A stretch of DNA of 64,000 nt from Alkalibaculum sporogenes (GCF_009362815.1 NZ_WHNX01000009.1:62001-126000), one strand, 5' to 3'; positions 16,930-25,478 are shown, counted from the stretch's first letter. Notes: a model not told the origin generated them from the sequence alone. Numbers and translations are program-made.

Positions 16930-18195
16930 ATGTATTTAAATGATGAAGAAAAAAGCATATTGGACGGAAAGCAAGGATATCTAGCAGCTAAATGTATGGA
17001 ATTTCTTGTGGCTTATGGAGAAGCAGCAGGTGCAGAGTGCTTAGTCGATATAGATGGAACAGTTGACATACATCCAGGTGGGAATCCTACTTGGGTTCCT
17101 GATTACAGAATACCAGAAGAAGAAATATACGAAGCTGCAAAAAGAGGGGAACAATTTAAGGTACCAACTTTTTCTAATAAGCCAACTCCTGGTTTTATTA
17201 TAGATGGATGCGAAGGTTGCGGAACCTGGCCTAGCGGAGATCAAGAATATTGTCAACAAAGGCTCAAAGATATGGAACCGCTATTTCAGATGGGTATGAT
17301 TCCAACATTTTCATGTGACTATTACTTGACTGCTTCCTACTGGCCAACAGCTGGGCAACATTGTTCATGGGGAGAAAGTTCCGCTATTCCATGGCTTAAT
17401 GCGGTACTGGGAGCAAAAGGAAACTTTGATGGTTGTTTTCAAACGGCGTATTTGGGAAAGGTACCGAAATATGACTTACATTTAGATGAAAATAGAGCCG
17501 CCACAGTTCTAGTAACGTGTGAAACTAAATTGGAGAGGGATATGGATTATGACCTGTTTGGATGGGCAGTGTCAGAAAAGCTTGGAATGAAGGTGCCTGC
17601 TTTTATGGGAATCGGAAAGCCAACAGTTAGTCAGTTAGTCAAAATGAATTCTAGTTTAGCAACAGGAGGACAGGTAAGAATGTATCACATTCCTGGAGTC
17701 ACGCCAGAAGCATCATCTTTAGAAGAAGCATTTAAAGGAAAAAAACCTCAAGAAGAGATGAACATAACTGATGAAGATTTACGAAGAGTTTACAATTTGG
17801 TAAATTATGCGTCAGATGAAAATGTAGAATTTGTTTTTCTTGGATGTCCACATTATAATATCGTAGAAGTACAACAAGCTGCGCGTCATTTATATGGTAG
17901 AAAAGTCAAAGCAGATTTATGGGTAATGACAAGTCCCCAAGTATATTCTATGGCAGAAAAAATGGGGTTAAAAGATATTATTGAGAAATCGGGAGCGCAT
18001 TTTATGTCTGGTACATGTGCTGGTGAGCTTCGGGGAGAATTGTACCCATACAGTGTCATGGCAATGGATGCTACCAAACAAAACTATTACATGTCCGGTC
18101 ATTTGTATCCACGAAAACCGCAGATTTGGTATGGTTCTCAGAAAGAATGTATTGATGCTGCCGTTACTAGAAAATGGAGAGGGGAATGGAGGTAA
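16930..18195 (+). CDS. Aconitase X large (catalytic) subunit, DUF521
   Basis: A 421-residue protein matching AcnX catalytic subunits (DUF521). Landmarks are the N-terminal YLNDEEKSILDGKQG, the substrate-loop DGCEGCGTWPSGDQ and the Fe-S/metal region FLGCPHYNIVE with late Cys residues (SGTCAGE). Characterised AcnX enzymes are dehydratases: cis-3-hydroxy-L-proline dehydratase in bacteria and mevalonate-5-phosphate dehydratase in archaea. Here the small subunit is a separate adjacent gene. The TRAP transporter downstream suggests a carboxylic-acid substrate. The specific substrate cannot be read directly. Confidence 0.88.
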   Translation: MYLNDEEKSILDGKQGYLAAKCMEFLVAYGEAAGAECLVDIDGTVDIHPGGNPTWVPDYRIPEEEIYEAAKRGEQFKVPTFSNKPTPGFIIDGCEGCGTWPSGDQEYCQQRLKDMEPLFQMGMIPTFSCDYYLTASYWPTAGQHCSWGESSAIPWLNAVLGAKGNFDGCFQTAYLGKVPKYDLHLDENRAATVLVTCETKLERDMDYDLFGWAVSEKLGMKVPAFMGIGKPTVSQLVKMNSSLATGGQVRMYHIPGVTPEASSLEEAFKGKKPQEEMNITDEDLRRVYNLVNYASDENVEFVFLGCPHYNIVEVQQAARHLYGRKVKADLWVMTSPQVYSMAEKMGLKDIIEKSGAHFMSGTCAGELRGELYPYSVMAMDATKQNYYMSGHLYPRKPQIWYGSQKECIDAAVTRKWRGEWR

Positions 18196-18200
18196 TTGAA

Positions 18201-18626
18201 ATGAGTGAAACTAAAGACAGTATCATCATAAAAGGAAGAACTGTTTACCCAGGGAAAGTTGAAGGAGAAGCCTTAGTTTCTAAAATGCCATTAATGGGCT
18301 GGGGTAATGTAAACGTAAAACAAGGTTTCACCGTAGAAAGGGATCATCCCTTATATGAAGTACCTCTAAAAGATAAAATATTGGTATTTCCTTATGTAAG
18401 AGGATCAGGTGGCTTCGTTATGTATGGTCATACCAAGAGATATGGAGTTAATCCATTGGCAATGCTTTGCACAGAACCTATCTCATATGGTATTTTTGCA
18501 GCCATGACTATGAAACAACCTATGATGACAGATTTTGACATAGATCCAGTTAAAATTATTGAAACGGGTGATTACATAATCGTTAATGCAGATGAAGGTT
18601 TTATCGAAATAGTTAAAAATGTTTAA
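18201..18626 (+). CDS. Aconitase X small (swivel) subunit, DUF126
   Basis: A 141-residue swivelling domain of AcnX (DUF126), with KGRTVYPGKVEGEAL near the start, then RGSGGFVMYG and the late DYIIVNADEGFIEI. It is the partner of the 16930 gene and starts 5 nt after its stop. The start at 18201 follows ATGGAGGTAATTGAA; an earlier frame opening lies within the large-subunit gene and lacks a site. Confidence 0.9.
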   Translation: MSETKDSIIIKGRTVYPGKVEGEALVSKMPLMGWGNVNVKQGFTVERDHPLYEVPLKDKILVFPYVRGSGGFVMYGHTKRYGVNPLAMLCTEPISYGIFAAMTMKQPMMTDFDIDPVKIIETGDYIIVNADEGFIEIVKNV

Positions 18627-18650
18627 ATAAAATATAAAGGGGATAGCAGT

Positions 18651-19715
18651 ATGAAACGCATTTTAGCTATAAGTCTTGTATGTTTATTAACATTAACACT
18701 TTTAGTAGGTTGTGGAACTGGTGGTGGTAATAATTCTACTGAAACTAGTGGTTCTGAACAAACCTGGGAACTTAATTTAGGATGTATTGCTAACAATCCT
18801 ACAACATCAACAGGTTACAATTCGATTGGTAAAGCTATTTTGGAATTCACGGAACTTGCAGATGAGTATACAGAGGGAAAAGTAAAGATAACACCACACT
18901 GGTCAAGTGTACTTGGAAATAATGTTCAACTTTATGAGCAAATTATGATGGGTGAGTTAGATTTCCATATAGGTCAACCAATGTCAAGCGCAGACAAACG
19001 TTTTGCAGCTTGGAATGTACCTTTTGTCTTCGAGTCTTTGGAAGAAGTTAAAATAGGATTTAATTCTGAGACAGGTGTATTATTTAAACTGACTTCAAAT
19101 TGGATGGAAGAAAATGGAGTTAAGCTATTAGCAGTAAACACAAGTGTCTTTAGAGGTGTAATATCACAGGATCCAGTATATGTGCCTGCTGATATGAAAA
19201 AAATGAAAATTAGAACATATGAAGATTCTCTTGTTAATAAGTTCTGGGGAGAAATTGGAACGGCTTCTATTATTGCAGGGTCTGAAATATACTCAGCATT
19301 ACAGACAAAAACAGTAGATGCCATGGAATTCCATGCAACAGGTACTATGAGCTTTAAATTATATGAAGTAGCCAAATACTTTACAGATTTAAACTGGCAA
19401 TGGACAAATGGTGCTACTTTGACTTTACCTATTGAACTTTGGGAATCTTTCCCTGAAGAGGTACAGAAAGCACTTCAAAGGGCTGCCGACGAAATGGTGG
19501 AGCGTCAATACTCATATGAAATTGCAGATCAAGAACAAGTTTTTGCTGATTTAGAAGAAGAGGGAATGACGATTATCAAGCCAACTGATGAACAAAGACA
19601 GGAATGGATTGAACTTTCAAGAGGAATGGATGATTGGTTTAAAGATTATGTAGGATCAGAAGCCTACGATGAGTACATGGCTGCAGTTGCAGAGAATAAA
19701 GCGGCTATGAAATAA
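18651..19715 (+). CDS. TRAP transporter substrate-binding lipoprotein, DctP family
   Basis: A 354-residue DctP-type solute receptor. The lipoprotein signal ends LLVGC (Cys21), followed by a Gly/Ser-rich linker. The family core includes KVKITPHWSSVLGNN and VDAMEFHATGT. TRAP receptors bind organic acids and deliver them to a sodium-driven membrane pair, here the next two genes. Its place directly behind the AcnX genes suggests it imports the compound they degrade. A hairpin separates it from dctQ and could keep receptor mRNA in excess. Confidence 0.93.
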   Translation: MKRILAISLVCLLTLTLLVGCGTGGGNNSTETSGSEQTWELNLGCIANNPTTSTGYNSIGKAILEFTELADEYTEGKVKITPHWSSVLGNNVQLYEQIMMGELDFHIGQPMSSADKRFAAWNVPFVFESLEEVKIGFNSETGVLFKLTSNWMEENGVKLLAVNTSVFRGVISQDPVYVPADMKKMKIRTYEDSLVNKFWGEIGTASIIAGSEIYSALQTKTVDAMEFHATGTMSFKLYEVAKYFTDLNWQWTNGATLTLPIELWESFPEEVQKALQRAADEMVERQYSYEIADQEQVFADLEEEGMTIIKPTDEQRQEWIELSRGMDDWFKDYVGSEAYDEYMAAVAENKAAMK

Positions 19716-19745
19716 GAAACTATAATCACCGTTTATGAATTCTGG

Positions 19746-19781
19746 CTTCACGTCGTTTTTCTAGCTGACATCGACGTGAAG
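19746..19781 (+). terminator. Intercistronic hairpin between dctP and dctQ
   Basis: CTTCACGTCG and CGACGTGAAG form a perfect 10-bp stem with a 16-nt loop. There is no T-run after it, so it is more likely a partial terminator or 3'-end stabiliser for the receptor mRNA. Confidence 0.6.
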
Positions 19782-19809
19782 TAATATTATTCAGTAAGGA
19801 GAGATTGGA

Positions 19810-20334
19810 ATGAAAACCATAATTAGATTTTTAAAACCAATCAATAAGGCAACTGGAGTTTTACTGAATCATTTTAATGGATTTTTGATATTCACAATAT
19901 TCGCAATTGTATTATATACCATATTATGTCGGTATGTATTTAATATTAACACAGGGGGTATCGATGAGTTTACTGTGTATTGTATGACTAGTTCAGTTTG
20001 GGTAGGTGCTGTTTTAGTAAGTAGAAATTACTCAGAAGGGCAGATAAAGATTGATCTACTAAGAACTTACGTAAAAAATGAAACAGTAATGGCTGTATTC
20101 GATTCCATATGGCAAATAATTGGAATTATAGTTATGGCTATGTATACAAACCTTTCTTTCAAATACTTTATATACCAGTTAAAAAGAGGTTCTGTTTTAT
20201 CAGGTGTTAACTTCCCAATTTGGGTTTTTACCGGCATCATGACTCTTTGTTCTGCTCTCATAGCAATATATGAGTTATCTTATATTGTGCATTTGATTAA
20301 TTCAAGATTATTAAGTAAAAGAAGGGAGGGATAA
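19810..20334 (+). CDS. TRAP transporter small permease, DctQ family
   Basis: A 174-residue integral membrane protein with four predicted helices. It has the DctQ hallmark LCRYVFN near residue 41 followed by FTVYCMTSSVWVGA. Its start has AAGGAGAGATTGGA upstream, and its stop lies 2 nt before dctM. It pairs with the large permease. Confidence 0.93.
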   Translation: MKTIIRFLKPINKATGVLLNHFNGFLIFTIFAIVLYTILCRYVFNINTGGIDEFTVYCMTSSVWVGAVLVSRNYSEGQIKIDLLRTYVKNETVMAVFDSIWQIIGIIVMAMYTNLSFKYFIYQLKRGSVLSGVNFPIWVFTGIMTLCSALIAIYELSYIVHLINSRLLSKRREG

Positions 20335-20336
20335 CA

Positions 20337-21677
20337 GTGCAATTATTATTGATTTCGATCATGGTATTTGTAATTATGATTATGGGAGCTCCTGTAGCAT
20401 ATTCATTTGGACTTGGAGCATTACTATTTCTTATCTTAAATGGATTAAGTCTTGGTCCAGTTGCCTCCACTGCTTTTTATGCAATGAATAGTTTTGCTTT
20501 TTTGGCTATACCACTATTTGTATTGGCGGGAGATTTAATGACAAGAAGTGGTATTGCCGATCGATTAGTGGGTTTTTCATCATCCTTGCTTAAAAATGTA
20601 AAAGGAGCAATGGGAGCGGCAGTTATTTTTGCATCCATGTTCTTTGGCATGCTAACAGGTTCCAATATTGCCACTATTACTGCAATAGCCGGTATCATGA
20701 AGGAACCTATGATGAAAATGGGGTATAAAAAAGAGTACATTGCAGGGGTTTTAGCGGCGTCTGGTCCACTAGGTTATATGATTCCTCCAAATACCAATGC
20801 AATCATGTTTGCGGTTATCGCAAGTTGCTCTGTTAGCGATTTGTTTTTATCTACGGTAGTACCTGGATTAATTTGGGCTATAATGATGATGGTAGTGAAT
20901 AGATTTTTATATAAGAAGTATTATGATCCCAGTGTAGCAACAGAAGAATATAAAGAAATAGCAATTAGAGATGGAGACAAAATACCGGGTGAAACGATAG
21001 GCACTTACTTTAAAGATCTGGGAAAAACCTTTGTGTTGACTATACCTGCCTTAATTATGCCGTTAATAATCTTCGGTGGAATATATGGAGGGATTTTTAC
21101 TGCTACAGAAGCAGGTGCCGTATCAGGTGTCTATGCGATCATTCTTGGTGTAATTATAACTAAGAATATGAAAGCAAAGGGTATTTGGGATAGTTTTACA
21201 TCGACTGGAAAACAAATGGGTACGATATTGTTTATTACTCCGTTTGCTGCAATTTTTACATATGTTCTGGTTACCAATGGAGCACCAGCAGCAATAGCTA
21301 ACTTTTTTCTTTCTGTTTCCAATAATAAAATAATACTATTGCTCTTATTGGATGCAGTATTTATTGTTTCAGGATTTTTTGTAGGACCTGCAGTAATTAT
21401 ATTTGTAATCACTCCTCTTCTTATGCCTACTGCGGCGGCAATGGGAATTGATACGATTCAGCTTGGAGTTATGCTGTTTGTTGCAATAGGTATTGGTAAC
21501 ATAACACCTCCAATGGCTTTTAATCTATTTATTGCAGCGAGAGTAGTGGATGTAGAAGTATCTAAGGTTATTAAACCTTTATATTACTACTTCATATTTA
21601 CAGGAGTGCCAATGCTTCTTCTAGTTACCTTTGTACCAGAGCTCAGCTTATGGTTACCGCGATTAATTAGTGGATAG
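20337..21677 (+). CDS. TRAP transporter large permease, DctM family
   Basis: A 446-residue membrane protein with about 12 helices, matching DctM. Family landmarks include AIPLFVLAGDLM near residue 60, SNIATITAIAG and GPLGYMIPPNTNAI. It uses a GTG start with GGGAGGGATAACA upstream. It completes a DctPQM transporter co-transcribed with the AcnX and URO-D genes. The carboxylate specificity is set by the receptor and is not known. Confidence 0.94.
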   Translation: MQLLLISIMVFVIMIMGAPVAYSFGLGALLFLILNGLSLGPVASTAFYAMNSFAFLAIPLFVLAGDLMTRSGIADRLVGFSSSLLKNVKGAMGAAVIFASMFFGMLTGSNIATITAIAGIMKEPMMKMGYKKEYIAGVLAASGPLGYMIPPNTNAIMFAVIASCSVSDLFLSTVVPGLIWAIMMMVVNRFLYKKYYDPSVATEEYKEIAIRDGDKIPGETIGTYFKDLGKTFVLTIPALIMPLIIFGGIYGGIFTATEAGAVSGVYAIILGVIITKNMKAKGIWDSFTSTGKQMGTILFITPFAAIFTYVLVTNGAPAAIANFFLSVSNNKIILLLLLDAVFIVSGFFVGPAVIIFVITPLLMPTAAAMGIDTIQLGVMLFVAIGIGNITPPMAFNLFIAARVVDVEVSKVIKPLYYYFIFTGVPMLLLVTFVPELSLWLPRLISG

Positions 21678-21736
21678 TAGAGGATATAAGTAATTGTAAT
21701 TAGATTGGGAAAGTTTCTTTTGTAGGAGGATTTGTT

Positions 21737-22951
21737 ATGGCAACATATGTAATAGAAAATCAAATAAAAACGAACATTGATTTAAATTGTGACGTTCTGG
21801 TTGCAGGTGGTGGAATTGCGGGAGTAGCTGCTGCTATTGCAGCAGCTAGAAATGGAGCTAGTGTGACTTTACTAGAAAGAGAATATTCACTTGGTGGTCT
21901 TGCCACATTAGGGCTTATTACCATTTATCTACCTCTATGTGATGGTATGGGAAACCAAATATCATTTGGTATTGCTGAAGAGCTGTTAAGATTGTCAATC
22001 AAGCACGGCGCCGAAAAGAACTACCCTGTTGCTTGGCTGAATCGGGGAACCAAAGAACAACGTGTGAGCAAACGTTTTATGACACAGTTTAACCCTATCC
22101 TATATGCTATTGAAATGGAAAAACTATTACTTGACTTAGATGTTCGAATATTATATGGAACCCTAGCTGTGGATGTAGTTAAATTAGATGATCGGATTGA
22201 AGCAGTAATACTAGAAAATAAATCGGGAAGAAGTGCAATACAATCTAAAACTGTTATAGATTGTACAGGCGACTCAGATATCTGTAAGTTTGCAGATGAA
22301 AAAACAGAATTATATAAACCTAAAAACAGTGTTGCTAGCTGGTATTACTATTTTGAGAAAGATAGTGTTCAGCTAAAAATGTTTGGTTTAGCTGATATCG
22401 TTCCTGATCAAGAAGGACAACAGACATTTAATGAAACGGTACAGATTATTGGAAGTAAACGTTACACAGGTGTGGACGGCGTTGAGCTAAGCGATATGGT
22501 AATAAACGCGCATCAGGAGATGTTTGATGATATTATGAAACATAAGGATAAAAACCCCAAGTATGTCCCTGTTTCTATATCGACTATTCCTTTAGTACGA
22601 ATGACTAGAAAAATTGTTGGCACCTATATTCTACATGATACTGAATCCCATAAGCAATTTGAAGACAGCATAGGAATGATTAGTGATTGGAGAAAGTGCG
22701 GTCCAGTATACGAAGTTCCATTTAGATGCCTTATGGGCGATAACGTATGTAATTTGTTGGTTGCAGGTAGGAATATTTCCGTGACAGATGAAATGTGGGA
22801 TATTACTAGGGTAATTCCCGCATGTGCTGTTACTGGGGAAGCGGCTGGAACTGCGGCTGCATTATTTGAAGATTTCAGAAAAGTTGACTTAAAAAAGCTA
22901 CAAGTACAATTAAAATCTCAAAATGCAGTATTACACCAAGAAGGGGATTGA
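21737..22951 (+). CDS. FAD-dependent oxidoreductase (FAD_oxidored family)
   Basis: A 404-residue flavoprotein with an N-terminal FAD-binding Rossmann motif (VLVAGGGIAGVAAAIAAARNG), the ERE and GGLA follow-on, and a late FAD-contact block (LLVAGRNISVTDEMW, then GEAAGTAAAL). The family includes soluble dehydrogenases of unknown substrate and tricarballylate- or fumarate-like oxidoreductases. It is the last gene of the first transcription unit of the island and starts 60 nt after dctM with TAGGAGGATTTGTT. Being cytoplasmic (no signal peptide), it probably acts on an intermediate of the AcnX pathway. Confidence 0.86.
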   Translation: MATYVIENQIKTNIDLNCDVLVAGGGIAGVAAAIAAARNGASVTLLEREYSLGGLATLGLITIYLPLCDGMGNQISFGIAEELLRLSIKHGAEKNYPVAWLNRGTKEQRVSKRFMTQFNPILYAIEMEKLLLDLDVRILYGTLAVDVVKLDDRIEAVILENKSGRSAIQSKTVIDCTGDSDICKFADEKTELYKPKNSVASWYYYFEKDSVQLKMFGLADIVPDQEGQQTFNETVQIIGSKRYTGVDGVELSDMVINAHQEMFDDIMKHKDKNPKYVPVSISTIPLVRMTRKIVGTYILHDTESHKQFEDSIGMISDWRKCGPVYEVPFRCLMGDNVCNLLVAGRNISVTDEMWDITRVIPACAVTGEAAGTAAALFEDFRKVDLKKLQVQLKSQNAVLHQEGD

Positions 22952-23295
22952 ATCAAGAATCGCTTCTTCTATTTAGAACTGTTTTTGTAGTGGTTTATTG
23001 GTGAAACAAATATCTAGATTTTATAGTTGAATATTATTAATTTTGCTATACATTTACAATGTAAAAGATACAAAAGAATATAGACTTTTAAATACATCAA
23101 TAATTGGAATAATTCATAAATAAATTAATATTAATTAATGATGTCAATTTTAAATATTAAATGTTATTTACAATGCCGTAACTCTTATACCGTACTACAT
23201 AATAGCATTTTAAATTATTACATTAATATTTAAACTTTTGGTACAAATGTAGGAGATTTATTTTAACAAAACTAATTATATGGAGGTGTAATATT
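22952..23295. other. AT-rich gap without recognisable features
   Basis: These 344 bases hold no convincing reading frame, hairpin terminator or repeat. They probably carry the promoter of the second URO-D gene; a ribosome site (TGGAGGTG) appears at its right end. Confidence 0.6.
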
Positions 23296-23436
23296 ATGAA
23301 GTACAATACAGACCTATATAAAACTGATGATGAGATTATCAAGGAATATAATTTGACAGAAGATGAAAAAGTATATTTACTTCCAGCTTTAAGAAAAGTT
23401 GAAGACCAAGTATTCAATATTCTTATTATGTTGTAG
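23296..23436 (+). CDS. Small 46-residue protein before the second URO-D gene
   Basis: ATG at 23296 follows TATGGAGGTGTAATATT, a good ribosome site. The frame is MKYNTDLYKTDDEIIKEY then acidic and helical to ILIML, ending 15 nt before the next gene. I do not recognise a family. Its charge pattern and position would fit a leader peptide, a truncated helical domain from a methyltransferase partner, or a small co-subunit. The good ribosome site and operon position make translation likely. Confidence 0.55.
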   Translation: MKYNTDLYKTDDEIIKEYNLTEDEKVYLLPALRKVEDQVFNILIML

Positions 23437-23451
23437 AGAGGAGAAGAAATA

Positions 23452-24612
23452 ATGGGAAATTTAGAGGTTCAAGAAAAAAATCAACTATTTATAGATCAAT
23501 GGGAAGGAAGAGTGCCTAAACGTGTACCTGTTGTTCAACAGGTAGATACTGCTTGCGCAATTGAATTGAAAGGGTATTCGCTTGTACGTGAACAGTATAA
23601 TCCAGAAAAAGTATTAGAGGCTATTGATTATACAACTTCCCAGATAGATTCTGATATTACTCCTGTATCAATGTCTCAAAATCCCGTTTATCTGCGTATT
23701 ATGGGATCTCATAAATTTAAAACTGGCAGTGATGGATATATTCAACATGCTAATGAAAGTTTTATGAATGCAGATGAATATAAAGAATATAGTAAAGATA
23801 TTTATCTTTTTAATGCTACAAAAGGTGTAGATCGATCATTTGACAATATAACTTTGACAGGAAATAAGGATATCAGTGCCATACAGAATGCTACAGTTCT
23901 TTTAAAGGGTTTATTTGCTCAGCAAAATTATAATGAAGTGTTTTTTCCTGGGAGGCAAGCTATCGTAGAAAAGTATAATCGTTCTACATGTAATCTCTTT
24001 GATGGTATTGGTTGCGCACCATTTGATACTCTAGCGGATTTCAATCGTTCATTTACCAAGGTTCTAAATGATATACGACGAAGACCACAAGAGGTATTAG
24101 AGGCAGTTGAGGCTCTTACTGAATATGAGATTCAAAGAGTAGATCGCAGTGTACCTGGAAGCAGAGTGTTTTTTGCTTTGCATATGGCAACATTTATGAG
24201 ACCTAAAGATGTTGAGAAATTTTTCTGGCCTAGTTTTATGGAGGTTGTAAAACATGTGAAGAATACAGGCCGAGGAATTTACGTGTTTTGTGAAGATAAT
24301 TGGGATCCATATATGGATATGGTAGCAGAGCTTCCAGAAGAAGCGGTGATTCGATTTGAAAAAACGAATCATAAATTAGCAAGAGAAAAATGTGGCATGA
24401 AGAATATTTTTACAGGATTCTTTCCAATGGAAGTTTATCGTAGTGGAACTGTAGAAGATGCTATAAACACTACAAAAAAATTCTTGGATGAAGTGGCACC
24501 GGGAGGTAAGTATCAATTTATGGCAGATAAGTCACCTCTAAGAGGAAAAGATGTTATATTAGAAAATATTAAGGCAGTAATCAAAACAGTAAAAGAATAT
24601 GGTGTGTATTAA
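23452..24612 (+). CDS. URO-D-family protein lacking the HxCG zinc motif
   Basis: A 386-residue protein of the uroporphyrinogen decarboxylase superfamily, with GRVPKRVPVVQQVD at the start and IGCAPFDTLADFNRS in the middle. The position where MtaA-type enzymes carry HxCG reads YVFCEDNWDPYMD, so the usual zinc ligands are replaced. Similar URO-D paralogues occur in pairs in clostridial methyl-transfer and demethylation clusters. It ends the visible island before a degraded flavoenzyme fragment. Function unknown; it may be a methyltransferase of a divergent type or a lyase. Confidence 0.78.
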   Translation: MGNLEVQEKNQLFIDQWEGRVPKRVPVVQQVDTACAIELKGYSLVREQYNPEKVLEAIDYTTSQIDSDITPVSMSQNPVYLRIMGSHKFKTGSDGYIQHANESFMNADEYKEYSKDIYLFNATKGVDRSFDNITLTGNKDISAIQNATVLLKGLFAQQNYNEVFFPGRQAIVEKYNRSTCNLFDGIGCAPFDTLADFNRSFTKVLNDIRRRPQEVLEAVEALTEYEIQRVDRSVPGSRVFFALHMATFMRPKDVEKFFWPSFMEVVKHVKNTGRGIYVFCEDNWDPYMDMVAELPEEAVIRFEKTNHKLAREKCGMKNIFTGFFPMEVYRSGTVEDAINTTKKFLDEVAPGGKYQFMADKSPLRGKDVILENIKAVIKTVKEYGVY

Positions 24613-24721
24613 AATTATAAATAATAGTAGAAGAGTGATTAATGCTATTCTATTAGAACGTATACAAGCATATGAATGAGCTGATTTTGATGATCTAGAT
24701 GAGTAGCTGGTATTCTTAGAA

Positions 24722-24740
24722 TTTATCCCGCATTAACAAG
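24722..24740 (+). repeat. IS200/IS605-end-like motif fragment
   Basis: TTTATCCCGCATTAACAAG repeats the head of the element at 63487 and is followed by AAGATTCCCGCC, which echoes the AAGACTCCCAC that follows it there. It lies directly in front of the decayed flavoenzyme fragment. Confidence 0.6.
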
Positions 24741-24777
24741 CACGAAGATTCCCGCCGTAGGTTGGCGATGCTTCTAA

Positions 24778-24951
24778 GAGGGTGATACGGTAGTTTACGC
24801 TGTGGGGCAAGCTCCTTTATGGGATGAAACCAATTCCCTAAGAAATTGCGCCAGAGAATTTCATCAGATTGGTGACTGCGTTGCACCTAAAAACATTTGG
24901 AATGCCACTAGCATAGCCCACTTTGTATCTAAGGATTTAGGTCGCTACTGA
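24778..24951 (+). pseudogene. C-terminal fragment of an old-yellow-enzyme/2-enoate-reductase family protein
   Basis: A frame of 57 codons reads GDTVVYAVGQAPL, then FHQIGDCVAPKNIWNATSIAH and VSKDLGRY before TGA. This is the C-terminal NAD(P)/FAD-domain ending of NADH:flavin oxidoreductases of the 2,4-dienoyl-CoA reductase or 2-enoate reductase type. There is no start codon, no ribosome site, and an in-frame TAA lies immediately upstream at 24775. The remainder of the gene (over 500 residues in the family) is absent. It is therefore a deletion remnant. Its presence suggests the island once also encoded an enoate reductase. Confidence 0.85.
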
Positions 24952-25038
24952 CGGATGGATAGTGTTAGTTCTAAAGGTTGAGGATAAAGTAGGTAATTAA
25001 ATATTTCCACCATAATTTATGATATAATATTCGAACCA

Positions 25039-25150
25039 GCAGATTGGCTCGCAGAAATCAAAGCATTTTTCATGCTTGCACGAAAAGATGAGAGGATTTC
25101 TATGAGCAAGTGCCAACGACTGAGACCGCAAAGCGGTCGAAGCAATTTGC
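25039..25150 (+). ncRNA. Structured-RNA-like repeat, copy A
   Basis: P1 pairs GCAGATTG (25039-25046) with CAATTTGC (25143-25150). P2 pairs CTCGCAGAAATC with GATTTCTATGAG around a hairpin containing TGCTTGCAC. Then comes the conserved CAAGTGCCAACGAC (25107-25120). P3 is the perfect hairpin GACCGC aaa GCGGTC (25124-25138). Just upstream lies TATGATATAAT, an extended -10-like sequence shared with copies B and C1. The loop CTTGC could pair with the GCAAG in the conserved segment. No known family was recognised. Confidence 0.6.
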
Positions 25151-25191
25151 AGAGGATAAAGTAGGTAATTAAATATTTCTACCATAATTTA

Positions 25192-25200
25192 TGATATAAT
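25192..25200 (+). promoter_or_regulatory. Extended -10 promoter element of the tautomerase gene
   Basis: TGATATAAT fits the TGnTATAAT extended -10 consensus, 35 nt before the start codon at 25235. It is in the right copy of the 50-bp repeat; the left copy has the same element in front of the structured repeat. Confidence 0.6.
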
Positions 25201-25234
25201 ACAAACAGATGATTTTGAAAAGGAGGGATTATTT

Positions 25235-25423
25235 ATGCCAGTAATAACAGTTGAAGGATCTCAAATGACAAAGGAAGTTAAAGCTTTACTAGTAAAAGAA
25301 CTTGTTACTAAAGCAAGTGAAGTAATGAATATTCCGGAGCAAGCATTTGTCACTCTTATTAGAGAAAATGACTTTGATAATATTGGAAACGGAACGTCAC
25401 TGCTTTCTGAAAGAATGAAGTAA
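25235..25423 (+). CDS. 4-oxalocrotonate tautomerase family protein
   Basis: A 62-residue protein starting MPVITVEG. After Met removal Pro-1 is exposed, the catalytic base of this tautomerase superfamily. The length and the late QAFVTLIREN block match 4-OT subunits, which form hexamers and interconvert enol and keto acids. The canonical Arg-11 position is not obvious (the region reads SQMTKEVK), so activity may differ. The ribosome site is AAAAGGAGGGATTATTT. It may belong functionally to the neighbouring acid-degrading island, but it has its own promoter. Confidence 0.85.
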   Translation: MPVITVEGSQMTKEVKALLVKELVTKASEVMNIPEQAFVTLIRENDFDNIGNGTSLLSERMK

Positions 25424-25478
25424 TGTAATAGTTAAAATAAGGAATCACAATGAATACAAAACCTTTCAAACAAAAAGG

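Larger units (their letters stand above)
24980..25201 (+). repeat. 50-bp direct repeat flanking the structured-RNA-like element
   Basis: 24980-25029 and 25152-25201 are identical except for one C/T change. Each starts GAGGATAAAGTAGG and ends TGATATAATA. The intervening 122 bp is the structured element. The 172-bp period suggests tandem duplication or insertion with a long target duplication. The right copy supplies the -10 region of the tautomerase gene. Confidence 0.92.

Noticed and set aside
15938-24612. Haem biosynthesis hemE genes
   Set aside because: The two URO-D proteins carry methyltransferase-type or altered motifs and sit in a catabolic operon without other haem genes.
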